Assembly: GCF_018588585.1 (NCBI RefSeq)
Contig: NZ_JAEUFG010000006.1
Span: 15,670 to 79,669, forward strand
DNA from: Bacillus sp. SM2101
GTDB lineage: Bacteria > Bacillota > Bacilli > Bacillales > SM2101
Length of the DNA stretch: 64,000 nucleotides
Direction: 5' to 3'
This document shows, in pieces, positions 10,085 to 19,962 of the stretch. The position numbers were made by a program, and so were the translations under genes. Every line of letters begins with the position of its first letter. The stretch's first letter is position 1. The notes beneath the pieces are model-generated. The model was not told the origin of the DNA. It ran no database searches and was given only the letters and a program-made list of their open reading frames with translations.

Positions 10085-10962
10085 TATTCTTCCCCCTCGA
10101 TATCTACTGGTGTCATAGTCCGTTCTAGTACGATGACGTGATCGATTGCTGAAAAATTCGCTTCTGGTTTAACATACGCTAATTGTAATAACCCAGATTC
10201 ATCTGGCACTACATCTATTACTTTACCGATTGGCAACCCACTAGGAAAAACGCCACCTAACCCAGATGTAATGACGTCTTGGTCCACCTTCACTTCGATA
10301 TTCGTAGCTTTCTTAAGTTTTAATAATAGTGCCTCACGTTCATCATCATAGCCTTCAATAACACCATCTACATTGCTTTCTTCATCCTCACCTAGAACAA
10401 CTGCAGCAACCCGATTTATTCTATTTTGATTCGTATCACTTAACAGTTGAATGGTTGATTTAAATTGTGAAGTCTGCTTCACTTTTCCTATTAAGCCTTT
10501 TGAGGTAATGACTGCCATATCGACTTTCACACCGTGTTTTTCACCTTTATTTATATATATATTCTGATACCATTGATCAGGATTTCTACCAATAACCGTC
10601 GCTTGAATTGGAGTATAATCTGTAAGACTTGTTGTTTTTTCTAATATAGCACTAAGCTCTTCATAATCTTGTTCAAGAATTTGATACTTGTCTTTTAACG
10701 CAACGTATTCTTCCAGCCTGGCCTTTAACATTTTGTTCTCTTCGTATGTATTTTTTAAGTCATTCACATTTTCAAAGAAGCCCGCAACATATTGTGCGGG
10801 CTGATGAACGATGGATTGTACCCAACCAACGGTGTCTTTGATAAACTGTTCTGGCCATGTTACCTGCTCACGGTCTCTTAATGAAAACCCAATCAATGCC
10901 ACTAAAATAATTACACATATTAATAATATTATTAATCGTTTATTTAAGAAGAATTGTGGCAT
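10084..10962 (-). CDS. mreC: MreC, rod-shape determining protein
   Basis: Bitopic protein linking MreB filaments to the extracytoplasmic wall-synthesis machinery. The protein is 292 residues: a short basic N-terminus, one membrane helix (about 8-26, RLIILLICVIILVALIGF), a coiled coil (about 60-110) and a beta-domain containing VIGRNPDQWYQNIYINKGEKHGV and ITSGLGGVFPSGLPIG. The ATG three codons inside the longest frame was chosen because the GTG start overlaps the AGAGGGTG ribosome binding site. Confidence 0.95.
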   Translation of the reverse strand: MPQFFLNKRLIILLICVIILVALIGFSLRDREQVTWPEQFIKDTVGWVQSIVHQPAQYVAGFFENVNDLKNTYEENKMLKARLEEYVALKDKYQILEQDYEELSAILEKTTSLTDYTPIQATVIGRNPDQWYQNIYINKGEKHGVKVDMAVITSKGLIGKVKQTSQFKSTIQLLSDTNQNRINRVAAVVLGEDEESNVDGVIEGYDDEREALLLKLKKATNIEVKVDQDVITSGLGGVFPSGLPIGKVIDVVPDESGLLQLAYVKPEANFSAIDHVIVLERTMTPVDIEGEE

Positions 10963-10989
10963 GATTTGCACCCTCTTAAGTTAATCATA

Positions 10990-12006
10990 TTAGTCATTAA
11001 CTTGGTTTTTGAATAAATGAATGTGATCTAATGCTTTTCCAGTACCTATTGCAACACAATCAAGTGGATTTTCTGCAATAAGAACTGGCATTTTCGTTTC
11101 TTCACTAATAACCTTATCTAAATTTCTTAACAACGCGCCTCCACCAGTCAAAACAATTCCTCTATCCATAATATCTGCGGCTAATTCAGGAGGCGTATTT
11201 TCCAACGTATTCTTTACTGATTCTACAATAGAAAATACTGTATCACGCATTGCTTGAGTGATTTCGTCTGCAGAAATTTCTATCGTTTTTGGCAACCCTG
11301 TAACTAAGTCACGACCTCTTATTTCCATGCCTTCGACATCATCTGATATACTTGCTGATCCAATCTCTACTTTTATTAATTCTGCGGTACGCTCACCAAT
11401 TAATAAGTTAAACGATTTACGAATATATTGAATGATCGCTTCATCCATCTCATCACCAGCAACACGTATGGATTGCTTAGTAACAATCCCTCCTAAAGAA
11501 ATTATCGCAACCTCCGTCGTACCTCCACCAATATCGACAACCATGCTACCAGTAGGCTCCCACACCGGTAAATTTGCACCGATAGCTGCTGCAAATGGCT
11601 CTTCAATCGTGTATGCTTCACGGGCACCAGCCTGCTTTGTAGCATCCTTAACAGCCCGCTTTTCAACTGCAGTTACACCAGAAGGTATACATACCATAAC
11701 ATTCGGTTTACGCGCAAAAACACTTTTATTTTTCAATGCTTGCTTAATATAATATTTCATCATCGTTGCTGTTGTTTCATAATCTGCAATAACCCCATCC
11801 TTCATCGGGCGTCTTGCCACAACATTTCCAGGTGTACGTCCAATCATATTTTTAGCTTCATTACCAACAGCCACTATTTGCTTAGAGTCTTTTTGAAAAG
11901 CCACTACTGAAGGTTCCCTCACGAGTATACCTTTTCCTTTTACATACACAACTGTATTTGCTGTTCCTAAATCTATTCCAAGGTCTCTAGTACCAATGCC
12001 AAACAT
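10990..12006 (-). CDS. mreB: MreB, actin-like cell-shape protein
   Basis: Actin-fold ATPase that polymerises under the membrane and organises lateral peptidoglycan synthesis. The 338-residue protein has phosphate-1 loop DLGTAN (12-17), phosphate-2 [12 protein letters not shown] and the adenosine loop [11 protein letters not shown]. The start [10 protein letters not shown] follows AAAGGAAG. The radC-mreB gap upstream holds a GGCT-type MITE (12110-12248), so the element lies in the promoter or leader region of mreBCD-minCD. Confidence 0.97.
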   Translation of the reverse strand: MFGIGTRDLGIDLGTANTVVYVKGKGILVREPSVVAFQKDSKQIVAVGNEAKNMIGRTPGNVVARRPMKDGVIADYETTATMMKYYIKQALKNKSVFARKPNVMVCIPSGVTAVEKRAVKDATKQAGAREAYTIEEPFAAAIGANLPVWEPTGSMVVDIGGGTTEVAIISLGGIVTKQSIRVAGDEMDEAIIQYIRKSFNLLIGERTAELIKVEIGSASISDDVEGMEIRGRDLVTGLPKTIEISADEITQAMRDTVFSIVESVKNTLENTPPELAADIMDRGIVLTGGGALLRNLDKVISEETKMPVLIAENPLDCVAIGTGKALDHIHLFKNQVND

Positions 12007-12109
12007 TAATTGTATCTTCCTTTCTGCTACGAAATACATATAATTATTGTAGTAAACTTTTGCTTGTCCATTTAAAAGTGATTTGTATAGCCACTTTCAG
12101 CAAAAAACT

Positions 12110-12248
12110 TGCTGTTTTCATATTAATAAATATACAACTAGAGTAAGTGCCATCTTCTCTTATTTCATGAGATGACCATCAAGTAGAATAGTCACTAGTT
12201 GATCTAATTTGATAACATTATTTACAAAGTTTACGAAAAAGAGTTAGT
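12110..12248 (+). mobile_element. GGCT-type MITE upstream of mreB
   Basis: The left end (T)GCTGTTTTCATATTAAT and the interior ACAACTAGAGTAAGTGCCATCTTCTCTTA match the family. The right end TTACAAAGTTTACGAAAAAGAG is followed by three extra bases. The octamer AAAAAACT occurs immediately to the left (12102-12109) and again at 12249-12256, consistent with an 8-bp target duplication plus a small change at the right end. Confidence 0.75.
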
Positions 12249-12298
12249 AAAAAACTCATAAATAATATTATATCGTACCACCGATTAAAATAACAGTG

Positions 12299-12988
12299 CT
12301 ACAAATATCCTTTTTCCTTTAAGCTTACGAATTTATTATCACCTATTATAATATGGTCTAATAAGTCGATTCCTATAATCTTACTACACTCTGATAGTCG
12401 CTTAGTTACTTCAATATCCTCACGACTAGGTGCCGGGTCTCCGGACGGATGATTATGTGAACAAATGATTGAAGCTGCTGAACGGCGAAAAGCTTCTTTA
12501 AACACTTCTCTAGGATGGACAATTGATGCATTTAAGCTACCAATGAAAACTGTTTGCCTATGCATCACTTGATTTTTAGTGTTTAAATATAAAACGACAA
12601 AATGCTCTTGTGTAAGAAAACGCATGTCATCCATGACGTAACTTGCAGCGTCCTTAGGTGATTTAATGACATACCTTTCTTCAAATTGCAGTCTTCCAAT
12701 ACGCATGCCTAATTCCACAGAAGCCATAATTTGTACAGCCTTTGCGACACCGATTCCTTTAATTTCTGTAATTTCTTCTATAGAAGCGTCCTTTAATAAA
12801 CGAAGTCCTTCAAAGTGTGTTAATAGCCGATTCGATAATTGAAGAACAGATTCATTTTTCGTTCCAGTTCTTAAAATGATTGCTAGCAGTTCATGATTAG
12901 AGAGACAATTTGGTCCTTCAGTGATAAGTCGTTCTCTAGGGCGCTCGTCTTTTGGGAAGTCACGTATCATCACTTCGCTTACATTCAT
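12299..12988 (-). CDS. radC: RadC family JAB-domain protein
   Basis: The 229-residue protein has a helix-hairpin-helix region (about 70-90, EEITEIKGIGVAKAVQI) and a JAB/MPN metalloprotease-like domain with the JAMM signature His178, His180 and Asp191 in SHNHPSGDPAPSRED. The family was named for a supposed repair role that has not held up; its biochemical function remains uncertain. It lies between maf and mreB, the conserved Bacillus arrangement (ysxA). The ATG follows AAGGGGGG. Confidence 0.93.
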   Translation of the reverse strand: MNVSEVMIRDFPKDERPRERLITEGPNCLSNHELLAIILRTGTKNESVLQLSNRLLTHFEGLRLLKDASIEEITEIKGIGVAKAVQIMASVELGMRIGRLQFEERYVIKSPKDAASYVMDDMRFLTQEHFVVLYLNTKNQVMHRQTVFIGSLNASIVHPREVFKEAFRRSAASIICSHNHPSGDPAPSREDIEVTKRLSECSKIIGIDLLDHIIIGDNKFVSLKEKGYL

Positions 12989-13019
12989 ATTTCCCCCCCT
13001 TAGTATAGAATACGCATTA

Positions 13020-13598
13020 TTATTTAGTTATCTTTGGGTAATAGCCGATTTTTTTTAGCTCGCGAACAGTTCTAGCTACCGGTAAACCTACAACTGAAAA
13101 GTAATCACCTTTAAGCTCTTTTACTAATAGTGCACCTAATCCCTGTATACCGTAGGATCCTGCTTTATCAAATGGTTCACCACTATCAATATACTCAGTC
13201 ATTTCTTGTTCAGTTAATTCCCAAAAGGTTACCTCTGTGGATTCAAAAAACGTCTTTTCCAATTGAGGAGAAATGAGTGCTACTCCTGTTAGCACTTGAT
13301 GCTTGGAACCAGATAGTTTTGTTAATGTATTAAACGCATCATCTCTATTTTGTGGTTTGCCTAATAACTCACCGTTACTTATAACAATTGTGTCAGCCCC
13401 AATTACATATGAATTTGGATTGTAGTTTGAGATATTCTTTGCTTTTTGGTATGCAAGTGACATGACGACATCTTCAGGTGGTAAATGAGCATCAATAATT
13501 TCTTCAATATTACTTACAGAGACAGTAAATGGTATGCGAAGGTTTTCTAAAAGTTCTTTTCTACGAGGAGATCCAGAGGCTAAAATGAGGTTATTCAT
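13020..13598 (-). CDS. maf: Maf-like nucleoside triphosphate pyrophosphatase
   Basis: Hydrolyses dTTP/UTP and modified nucleotides to monophosphates; B. subtilis Maf affects septum formation. The 192-residue protein has the signature SGSPRRKELL (8-17), the catalytic region YVIGADTIV and the DKAGSYGIQG segment. The start MNNLILASGSPRR follows GGGTGATAGT and was preferred over an upstream in-frame start that adds 19 unlikely residues. It lies immediately upstream of radC. Confidence 0.95.
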   Translation of the reverse strand: MNNLILASGSPRRKELLENLRIPFTVSVSNIEEIIDAHLPPEDVVMSLAYQKAKNISNYNPNSYVIGADTIVISNGELLGKPQNRDDAFNTLTKLSGSKHQVLTGVALISPQLEKTFFESTEVTFWELTEQEMTEYIDSGEPFDKAGSYGIQGLGALLVKELKGDYFSVVGLPVARTVRELKKIGYYPKITK

Positions 13599-14492
13599 AC
13601 TATCACCCTTTATTTTATTTCGTACAGTTTGGAAGATACAACAGTATCGTAACAAATTATTGGCTCATTAACAATTCATATTAGTATATTTTAGATCATA
13701 TTTATTATTTACCCTTATTTATTACACTAAATTGCTCTAAAACAGTAAAAAATCACTTGATTAGAATCATTATTAAAGGAAAAACGACTCAGCTGCTCTT
13801 AATTACTACGTGTTTTTTCTAGTAAACTTGAACACCGTGCTTTATTCAAGTTTAGATTATGTAAATGAGCATACTTTAAACACTGAAATACAAAGTTAAT
13901 CTTAAGTAGAATAAATAATGCCCGTGGCTTCAAAAGCTGTTGACAACTAAATTAGGATTTCCTTAATTAGTATAGAAATTAATCTCCACAGTTTTTTAGG
14001 TAGGAAATAGATAATAGAAAGGGTCGCAAGATGGTCATATACAACTATATAAAGTATATGCAGCTGTACAAAGGATTGTGTGGTTTGTCCTTTTAGAGAG
14101 CAATGTTGTCCAAAAAAGGGTATATATTCAACAATCAGTAGACTCATTGCCTATGAATCATTGGAAGTGAACGATCAACGTTCCATATAAATATAAAGAT
14201 TTAACACTTAAGGAGAAATGCAATGAAGGCTCATACCGGACCATGAAGTCAAAGTACACTTACTTTATACATATAAACGGACCTTGTAAAAATAAAAATA
14301 TGCCTCTTATCAGCTAGAATGAAAAATAATAAAACAATTGTAAGTAATAAACTGAAGCATAAAACCTAAAATTCAAAAGTGAGAAAACAAAGCACATAGG
14401 ATGGAAATCTGAAAAGGGTAATTGACCTTTGCTCAATTCCCTTTTAGCTAACAGCCATATGAACTTTATTTTTTATGATGACTGCTTTCGCA
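13599..14492. other. long intergenic region maf-spoIIB
   Basis: 894 bp with no recognisable gene. A 66-codon minus-strand frame (13947-14147) has no clear ribosome binding site or domain. The only structured part is the spoIIB terminator at 14412-14445. No GGCT repeat ends are visible. The region may hold the maf promoter or eroded sequence. Confidence 0.5.
14412..14445 (-). terminator. probable terminator after spoIIB
   Basis: Stem AAAAGGG(T)AATTGA / TCAATTCCCTTTT, 50 bp past the spoIIB stop. The T-tract on the minus strand is short (CCCTTTTCAGATTT). Confidence 0.55.
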
Positions 14493-15542
14493 TTAATTGC
14501 TGCTTTTCACAATCATCTCATCGTATAATACGAGAATATTCAGTAAAGCTTGCTGACTATTCATTATGGATGTACGGTCACCGTTTTGCCTATAGGTTTT
14601 CAGTTGTTGAACTGCTGTGGTTAGTTCCTTAGCATGCTGCTGTATTAAGGTTGACAATGTATTCAAATCTAGCTGAGAAATCATCAAATAGTTTTGCTCT
14701 AAACTATTCCACACTTCTTCATTTAATGACTTTCCAGAAAGTAATATAGCTGATGACTCAATAAGACTTTCATAAAACTGTCTGCTTAGTCCAATATAAT
14801 TCTTTTCTTCATCATTACTAGTAGTAATTGTTCCACCCTCAATGACAAATTGCTTGTTATACGTCTCTAATCCTCTATCAGTAAAAAGTTGACTAAGAGA
14901 GTCAATAGATGCCTGTGTATTGCTAAGCCCAATAAACAAAGAATAATTGCCCGCGCTTTTTATTAGGATCGATGGGATTCCATTACTTGATAATTGCTGT
15001 TGATATTCCTGTCCAGAAGATTCTTGAGAAAAAGCTCCTCCTTGAACAACTTGTACAACGAGAGGTTCAAAAATATCTATTTGAGTAGTACTAGAAGCCT
15101 GGTTCGAATTGGTAGCATCTGATAAATCAACTGAGTCTTCCAACGGCATATTTTCTTCTAGTGCCTGTTTTGGCTGCTCGTCAGAAATTAATTGTAACAT
15201 TAATAAGCCTAACCCAATTCCAATGACAATTGCCAATAGTATGGACATCAAAAAGTTTTTTGATGAATACGGAAATTTATGGTTTATTTTAGGGAATCTT
15301 AATTTACGCCTCGATGTATCGCTATTTCCTTTATGACGCAAGTCTTCGATTGACACTATATCTTTATGCTCAATATTGTTTTGTTGTTTATCAGGTAATA
15401 CCCACAAAAATTCCTCTTCACCTTGATCTTTTGTTGTAGCTACTTGTTTCTTCCCGACAGACAGGTTCTTTTTTTTTCTTTGAACCCCATTTTGCTCTTT
15501 TCCGTTAATTTTAATTGATATCTGTTCTTTTTGCTCGTCCAC
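14493..15542 (-). CDS. spoIIB: SpoIIB-like SPOR-domain sporulation protein
   Basis: Sporulation septum protein; B. subtilis SpoIIB localises to the septum and helps engulfment. The 349-residue protein has a cytosolic N-terminus beginning with ISIKINGKE, a membrane segment (about 97-119), then an extracytoplasmic SPOR domain (about 168-245, VQVVQGGAFSQESSGQEYQQQL...GNYSLFIGL) that binds denuded glycans, and a helical tail. The GTG start (VDEQKEQ) was chosen because AGGTGGTG lies just upstream. The position between maf and comC is that of spoIIB. Sequence conservation in this family is low, so the name rests on architecture plus synteny. Confidence 0.8.
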   Translation of the reverse strand: MDEQKEQISIKINGKEQNGVQRKKKNLSVGKKQVATTKDQGEEEFLWVLPDKQQNNIEHKDIVSIEDLRHKGNSDTSRRKLRFPKINHKFPYSSKNFLMSILLAIVIGIGLGLLMLQLISDEQPKQALEENMPLEDSVDLSDATNSNQASSTTQIDIFEPLVVQVVQGGAFSQESSGQEYQQQLSSNGIPSILIKSAGNYSLFIGLSNTQASIDSLSQLFTDRGLETYNKQFVIEGGTITTSNDEEKNYIGLSRQFYESLIESSAILLSGKSLNEEVWNSLEQNYLMISQLDLNTLSTLIQQHAKELTTAVQQLKTYRQNGDRTSIMNSQQALLNILVLYDEMIVKSSN

Positions 15543-15684
15543 ACTTTCACCACCTAGTGTCACATTTCTTAGCTTGCTCCAATGGTAGCATAGGGCTTCA
15601 AAAAAAACACAAGACTTTTGTCGTCTTAATATTAAAGGTTTTCGTCAAATTTCTTAGTTGCTTTTTTGGCTCTAATTTAATATT

Positions 15685-15829
15685 GCCCGTTTTCACATTG
15701 ATTGTTGTTTTTCGTATTTAGGAATTAACACGTACACAACTAGAATTCGGGGCATCCTTTCTTCTTTATAATGATGACTTACATTCTAAAACCATGATAA
15801 CCATAGCAACAAAGATCACGAAAGGAGCA
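15685..15829 (+). mobile_element. GGCT-type MITE next to comC
   Basis: 145 bp starting GCCCGTTTTCACATTG and ending CAACAAAGATCACGAAAGGAGCA. The interior AACACGTACACAACTAGAATT is shared with the 28.8 and 40.9 kb copies. Flanking octamers TTAATATT (15677-15684) and TAAATATT (15830-15837) match at 7 of 8 and reach into the comC stop codon. Confidence 0.75.
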
Positions 15830-15835
15830 TAAATA

Positions 15836-16594
15836 TTAAATAACAATCATCTTGTTAACATACCACGATATTATTATTTCACTAAAATAATAACTAATGA
15901 TTGTTCCAAGCAAAATAAACGGGACAAATGGAATGGGAATTTTCCGATTTAGCCTGCTTAACAACATCCCCAATAACCCATACAAAGCACCAAATAATGT
16001 TGAACAAAAAAATGCTAACAACACCCCTTTAGAGCCAAGGACGACCCCTAGAAGACTAAACAGTTTAATATCTCCACCACCTATTCCTCCTCTGCTTATT
16101 ATTGAAATAAGGCTTAGTAAACAAAACGCAATAAGCGCGCCTATGATGGCATCCCACCACGGTGTTAACGGAAGGAAAATGCGTTCAATCACAAACACAA
16201 CTGTGAAAAATAACAAGACTTTGTTTGGTATTAGCATGAAAGTAATATCTGAAACAAAGAGGATCATCAACATCGAAATCATTGTCCAACAAACTAATAA
16301 TTCCATCGACCAACCTAATATCAATGGGGAAATTGTTATAAGAATTGCAGTCATTAATTCAACAAAAGGGTAAAGAGGGGAAATAGGTGATTTACATTTA
16401 CGACATTTCCCTCCTTGAATGATAAATGAGAAGACAGGGATAAGCTCAAGTGATGTAAGCTGTCTCTTGCAGTTAAGACAAGCAGAGCGAGGAGCAACAA
16501 TCGACTCCCCCTTTGGAACACGTAGGCCAATAACATTGAAAAAAGAGCCGAGAATTAGTGATAATAAAAAAATATATAGATACACATATACCAT
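15836..16594 (-). CDS. comC: ComC, prepilin peptidase (type IV leader peptidase)
   Basis: Bifunctional A24 aspartic protease and N-methylase that processes ComG pseudopilins for DNA uptake. The 252-residue, polytopic protein has the cytosolic zinc loop with Cys39, Cys42, Cys64 and Cys67 (CLNC...CRKC). The catalytic aspartates are Asp116 (VSDITFMLIPN) and Asp175 in the GGGDIK motif. The position next to spoIIB and near folC is conserved for comC. The stop codon lies at the edge of a GGCT-type MITE. Confidence 0.95.
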   Translation of the reverse strand: MVYVYLYIFLLSLILGSFFNVIGLRVPKGESIVAPRSACLNCKRQLTSLELIPVFSFIIQGGKCRKCKSPISPLYPFVELMTAILITISPLILGWSMELLVCWTMISMLMILFVSDITFMLIPNKVLLFFTVVFVIERIFLPLTPWWDAIIGALIAFCLLSLISIISRGGIGGGDIKLFSLLGVVLGSKGVLLAFFCSTLFGALYGLLGMLLSRLNRKIPIPFVPFILLGTIISYYFSEIIISWYVNKMIVI

Positions 16595-16849
16595 ATGATT
16601 AGCTCCATCTACATATATTTTGACCAGTTTCTTCTGAACTCATATGCTAAGCTACAACTCATTAATTACAGTGGCTGGAGGGTTCTCTATGTTTACTTTG
16701 TTGTTATTTTCCGATAAACCTGAGTACAACAACTAGTTTTTTTATTACTATCTTCATTTGATAGATGAAATAATATCAGGATTACTATTTTTAAAATAAA
16801 CACCAATCAACAAAGTAATCGATTATGGAATTTTCCTTTATAATGAAAA

Positions 16850-18562
16850 TTATTGTGCAAGCACGGCTACTTTATTTCTTCCTGCTTGCTTCGCTCCTGT
16901 ATACATCGCTCTATCAGCTGTACGAATGAGCTCTATTGGATTTTCTCCATCGTAAGGAGAGGTAGCAATTCCTATACTTGCAGTAATTTTAACTTGTTGG
17001 ACTTTCTTATCAGATAAATTCCCAGTAATATAAAATGGTCTTGATGCGATCTTTTTCCGAATGTCCTCCGCCAAAGAAAACGCTGATTGACGGTCGTAGA
17101 GAGGTAATAGAATAATGAATTCTTCTCCTCCATAGCGTGCAACAGTTCCTTCATTCCCTACAATCTCTGTTAACAGCATAGCAGTATCACGAAGAATTTC
17201 ATTTCCGCTTTGATGACCATAAGTATCGTTCACCGCTTTAAAATGGTCTATATCAATTAAGATGATGGATAGCGATTTGTACCAATCTTTTTTTGATAAT
17301 ACATCCATTTCTTGACTTAATAAGACTTCAAAATATTGATAGTTATATATTTTTGTTAAACCATCATGTTCACTTTTATGCTTAGCTTCTTCGTAATGAC
17401 GCGCATTTTCAATCGCTACAGCCAAATAAGATCCTAATAAATCTACTAGCATTAACTGATATTTTTTATATGCCCGCTTCTTATGGGAGGCTAAAACAAT
17501 GACAGAAACAACAGTTTGGTTTCGCACAACAGGGACAGCCATAACACTTTCTACCGTTGGTGGTAAACAGCCATTCATAACCGATTTCCAACTGTTACGA
17601 GAATGATAGATAACTGGTTTCTTAGAAGCCCAAACCTCTCCAGCAATCCCTTCATATTTTTGTAATGGAGGGATTGTGAGCTTTTTTTCCTCAGAACATT
17701 CAAAATACCTAATTAAATAGAGAGTATCATCATTTACCACATCTAAAATATATGCTAAATCTACAGGAAACATCATGGTGAGCTTCTCTAAAAATAAATC
17801 TATTACTTGTTTTACTTTTAGCTGTTCTGCCAGTTGATGACCTATTTCACTAGCACGTTGTAAATAATCATTGACTTTTCGACTTGAATTATAGAGTTGA
17901 ATCATAGTTACGATACATATAAATGGTAAGCCTGTATAAATTAATGCATGGATACCTAGTTGTTCATATAATAAAAATAAAATAAGTCCAAAAGGGATAA
18001 GAATACAAGTGGTTATAACTTCCCATAGCATGTCTCGACTTAACAGTGACTTTTTCATTTTTCTTTTGAATTTTACATAATCAATTATTGCTAAAAACAG
18101 TTGGTTTGAAATAAAAATAGTTACCAAATAACCTATTATTGGTATGGCTGACTGAGTTAAATTGACTATTTCAGCACCATGAGCGCCTCCTAGGCTATAA
18201 TATACTAGGCCTCCTATGATAGAAATTGATACGAACATGATTGAATTTAATGGGTAACGATATAATTCGCTCTTGCTAATACGTAACCTTAATAGAAGTA
18301 CGACGATAGAAAGCTGCATTAATACCATCTCAACAAATAACCCAAACGATAAAAACACAGCTAATAACACAGCTTGGCCAAAAAATATCGGCGTTTCATT
18401 AACAATAATAGGAAAAAAGCAAACAATAATCATTAATATTAAAAATAAAAGAATATCCTGAGCATTCTCATATAATAAAGGACTCGTATTTGAAAATACT
18501 AAGTATAAAACTAAAGGTGTATATATAGCCCAATATACCCATAATATGTTTTTAGATTTCAA
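16850..18562 (-). CDS. membrane GAF-GGDEF diguanylate cyclase
   Basis: Predicted cyclic-di-GMP synthase. The 570-residue protein has an N-terminal membrane region of several helices (about 8-230), a GAF sensor domain (about 240-385) and a GGDEF domain (about 400-565). The active-site motif is GGEEF at 478-482, and upstream DIDHFKAVNDTYGHQSGN carries the metal-binding Asp. The usual inhibitory RxxD site five residues before the motif is absent (GNEG instead), suggesting no product inhibition. It starts at TTG with AGGAGGA. It lies between folC and comC, where B. subtilis has no such gene. The signal sensed is unknown. Confidence 0.9.
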   Translation of the reverse strand: MKSKNILWVYWAIYTPLVLYLVFSNTSPLLYENAQDILLFLILMIIVCFFPIIVNETPIFFGQAVLLAVFLSFGLFVEMVLMQLSIVVLLLRLRISKSELYRYPLNSIMFVSISIIGGLVYYSLGGAHGAEIVNLTQSAIPIIGYLVTIFISNQLFLAIIDYVKFKRKMKKSLLSRDMLWEVITTCILIPFGLILFLLYEQLGIHALIYTGLPFICIVTMIQLYNSSRKVNDYLQRASEIGHQLAEQLKVKQVIDLFLEKLTMMFPVDLAYILDVVNDDTLYLIRYFECSEEKKLTIPPLQKYEGIAGEVWASKKPVIYHSRNSWKSVMNGCLPPTVESVMAVPVVRNQTVVSVIVLASHKKRAYKKYQLMLVDLLGSYLAVAIENARHYEEAKHKSEHDGLTKIYNYQYFEVLLSQEMDVLSKKDWYKSLSIILIDIDHFKAVNDTYGHQSGNEILRDTAMLLTEIVGNEGTVARYGGEEFIILLPLYDRQSAFSLAEDIRKKIASRPFYITGNLSDKKVQQVKITASIGIATSPYDGENPIELIRTADRAMYTGAKQAGRNKVAVLAQ

Positions 18563-18657
18563 ATATCGTCCTCCTCTACCACATATTTCATATTTAATCT
18601 TTTATCGTCTATATTTTACCAAATTTTCAGACAAAAGTCATATGTAATATGAAAATA

Positions 18658-19962
18658 CTACGACAAACATCCTAATATATGTAATCGTACTTCTGATATA
18701 AAATATAGTGAACCTGTGATAATAAGAACGTCATCTTTAGGGATGGAGTTAAGCTTTTCATTTATAACTACTTTCCAATCTTCCTCGTAATCCTTATTAC
18801 TTCTACTACATTGATCATACAATTCTCTTGCTGATAAAGACCTAGGAAAATCGAACGAAGTACATGTAAGTCGTTCAGCAATATCAGCTAAAGGGTTAAG
18901 CATATCTCCAATGTGTTTATCTGCTAATGCAGAAAATATGATATGTATCTTCTTATCGTTAAAGTGATCGTTAAGCGTTTTACATAAGGCTTGAACTCCC
19001 TCTGGGTTATGTGCACCATCAATGATAACCATCGGTTCTGCCATTAGCGTTTCAAAACGACCAGCCCAAAATGCGGCCTTTATTCCATCGCGAATATGGA
19101 CTTCTTCTATGGTCATTGAAAAATGTGTTTTCAAATATACGGCTGCCATAATTGCTAGAGCCGCATTTTTCACTTGATGAGCACCTTTCATCTTAGAGTT
19201 GAGATCATTTATTGTTAAAAAAGGAGTCTTAATTGAGAATGATTCACCGCTTTTTGTTGATTGATAATTAGCAATAGTAAAATCGAGGTTATATTGATAT
19301 ACTTGAGAATTTGTAGACTGTGCTTTTGCTAAAATGACTTGTAAGGCTTCTTCCTGTTCAACCGAAGTAATCACTGGTGAGTCTGGCTTTATAATTCCAC
19401 TTTTTTCATATGCAATTTCTTCAACTGTCTCGCCAAGAATAGCAGTATGATCAAACCCGATGTTCGTAATAATGGAAAACAATGGGTCAATAACATTCGT
19501 AGAATCTAACCTACCTCCTAGGCCTGTTTCAAAGATTACGAGGTCAACTTGCTTTGTTTTTGCAAAATAAACTAATGCCATCGCAGTGATTACTTCAAAT
19601 TCGGTAGGCGAACCTAACTCAGTATGTTCTAACTGTTCTGCTAACGGTTTAATCTCATTAACTAAACTTACGATTTCCTCATCATGAATTGGAACACCAT
19701 TGATGCTAATACGTTCATTAAATTGTTCAATGTAAGGTGATGTAAAAGTACCTATGTTGTAGCTTGCCTCTTGTAAAATTGTTCGCAAATAACATACCGT
19801 CGAACCTTTACCATTTGTCCCAGCAACATGAATTGTTTTAATATGTTGTTCAGGATGAGCCAAACGCTCCATCATCCACTCCATTCTTTTTAGTCCTGGC
19901 TTCATACCTAAACGAAGTCGTGAATGAATCCAATCTATAGCTTCCTTATATGTAACTACCAT
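18658..19962 (-). CDS. folC: bifunctional folylpolyglutamate synthase / dihydrofolate synthase
   Basis: Mur-ligase-family enzyme that adds glutamate to dihydropteroate and then extends the polyglutamate tail of folates. The 434-residue protein has P-loop GTNGKGST at 48-55, the ETGLGGRLDSTNVI substrate/metal segment and the FDHTAILG stretch; a C-terminal domain follows with IIDGAHNPEG. The ATG follows AAGGAGGAG. It is downstream of valS on the same strand, with a 333-bp gap and an intrinsic terminator between. Confidence 0.95.
   Translation of the reverse strand: MVVTYKEAIDWIHSRLRLGMKPGLKRMEWMMERLAHPEQHIKTIHVAGTNGKGSTVCYLRTILQEASYNIGTFTSPYIEQFNERISINGVPIHDEEIVSLVNEIKPLAEQLEHTELGSPTEFEVITAMALVYFAKTKQVDLVIFETGLGGRLDSTNVIDPLFSIITNIGFDHTAILGETVEEIAYEKSGIIKPDSPVITSVEQEEALQVILAKAQSTNSQVYQYNLDFTIANYQSTKSGESFSIKTPFLTINDLNSKMKGAHQVKNAALAIMAAVYLKTHFSMTIEEVHIRDGIKAAFWAGRFETLMAEPMVIIDGAHNPEGVQALCKTLNDHFNDKKIHIIFSALADKHIGDMLNPLADIAERLTCTSFDFPRSLSARELYDQCSRSNKDYEEDWKVVINEKLNSIPKDDVLIITGSLYFISEVRLHILGCLS

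Noticed and set aside
13947-14147. Minus-strand 66-codon frame in the maf-spoIIB gap
   Set aside because: Start lacks a ribosome binding site, composition is that of random AT-rich DNA, and no family is recognised.
15897-16373. Plus-strand 158-codon frame opposite comC
   Set aside because: It is the antisense of comC; ComC has complete catalytic and zinc motifs in the other frame.
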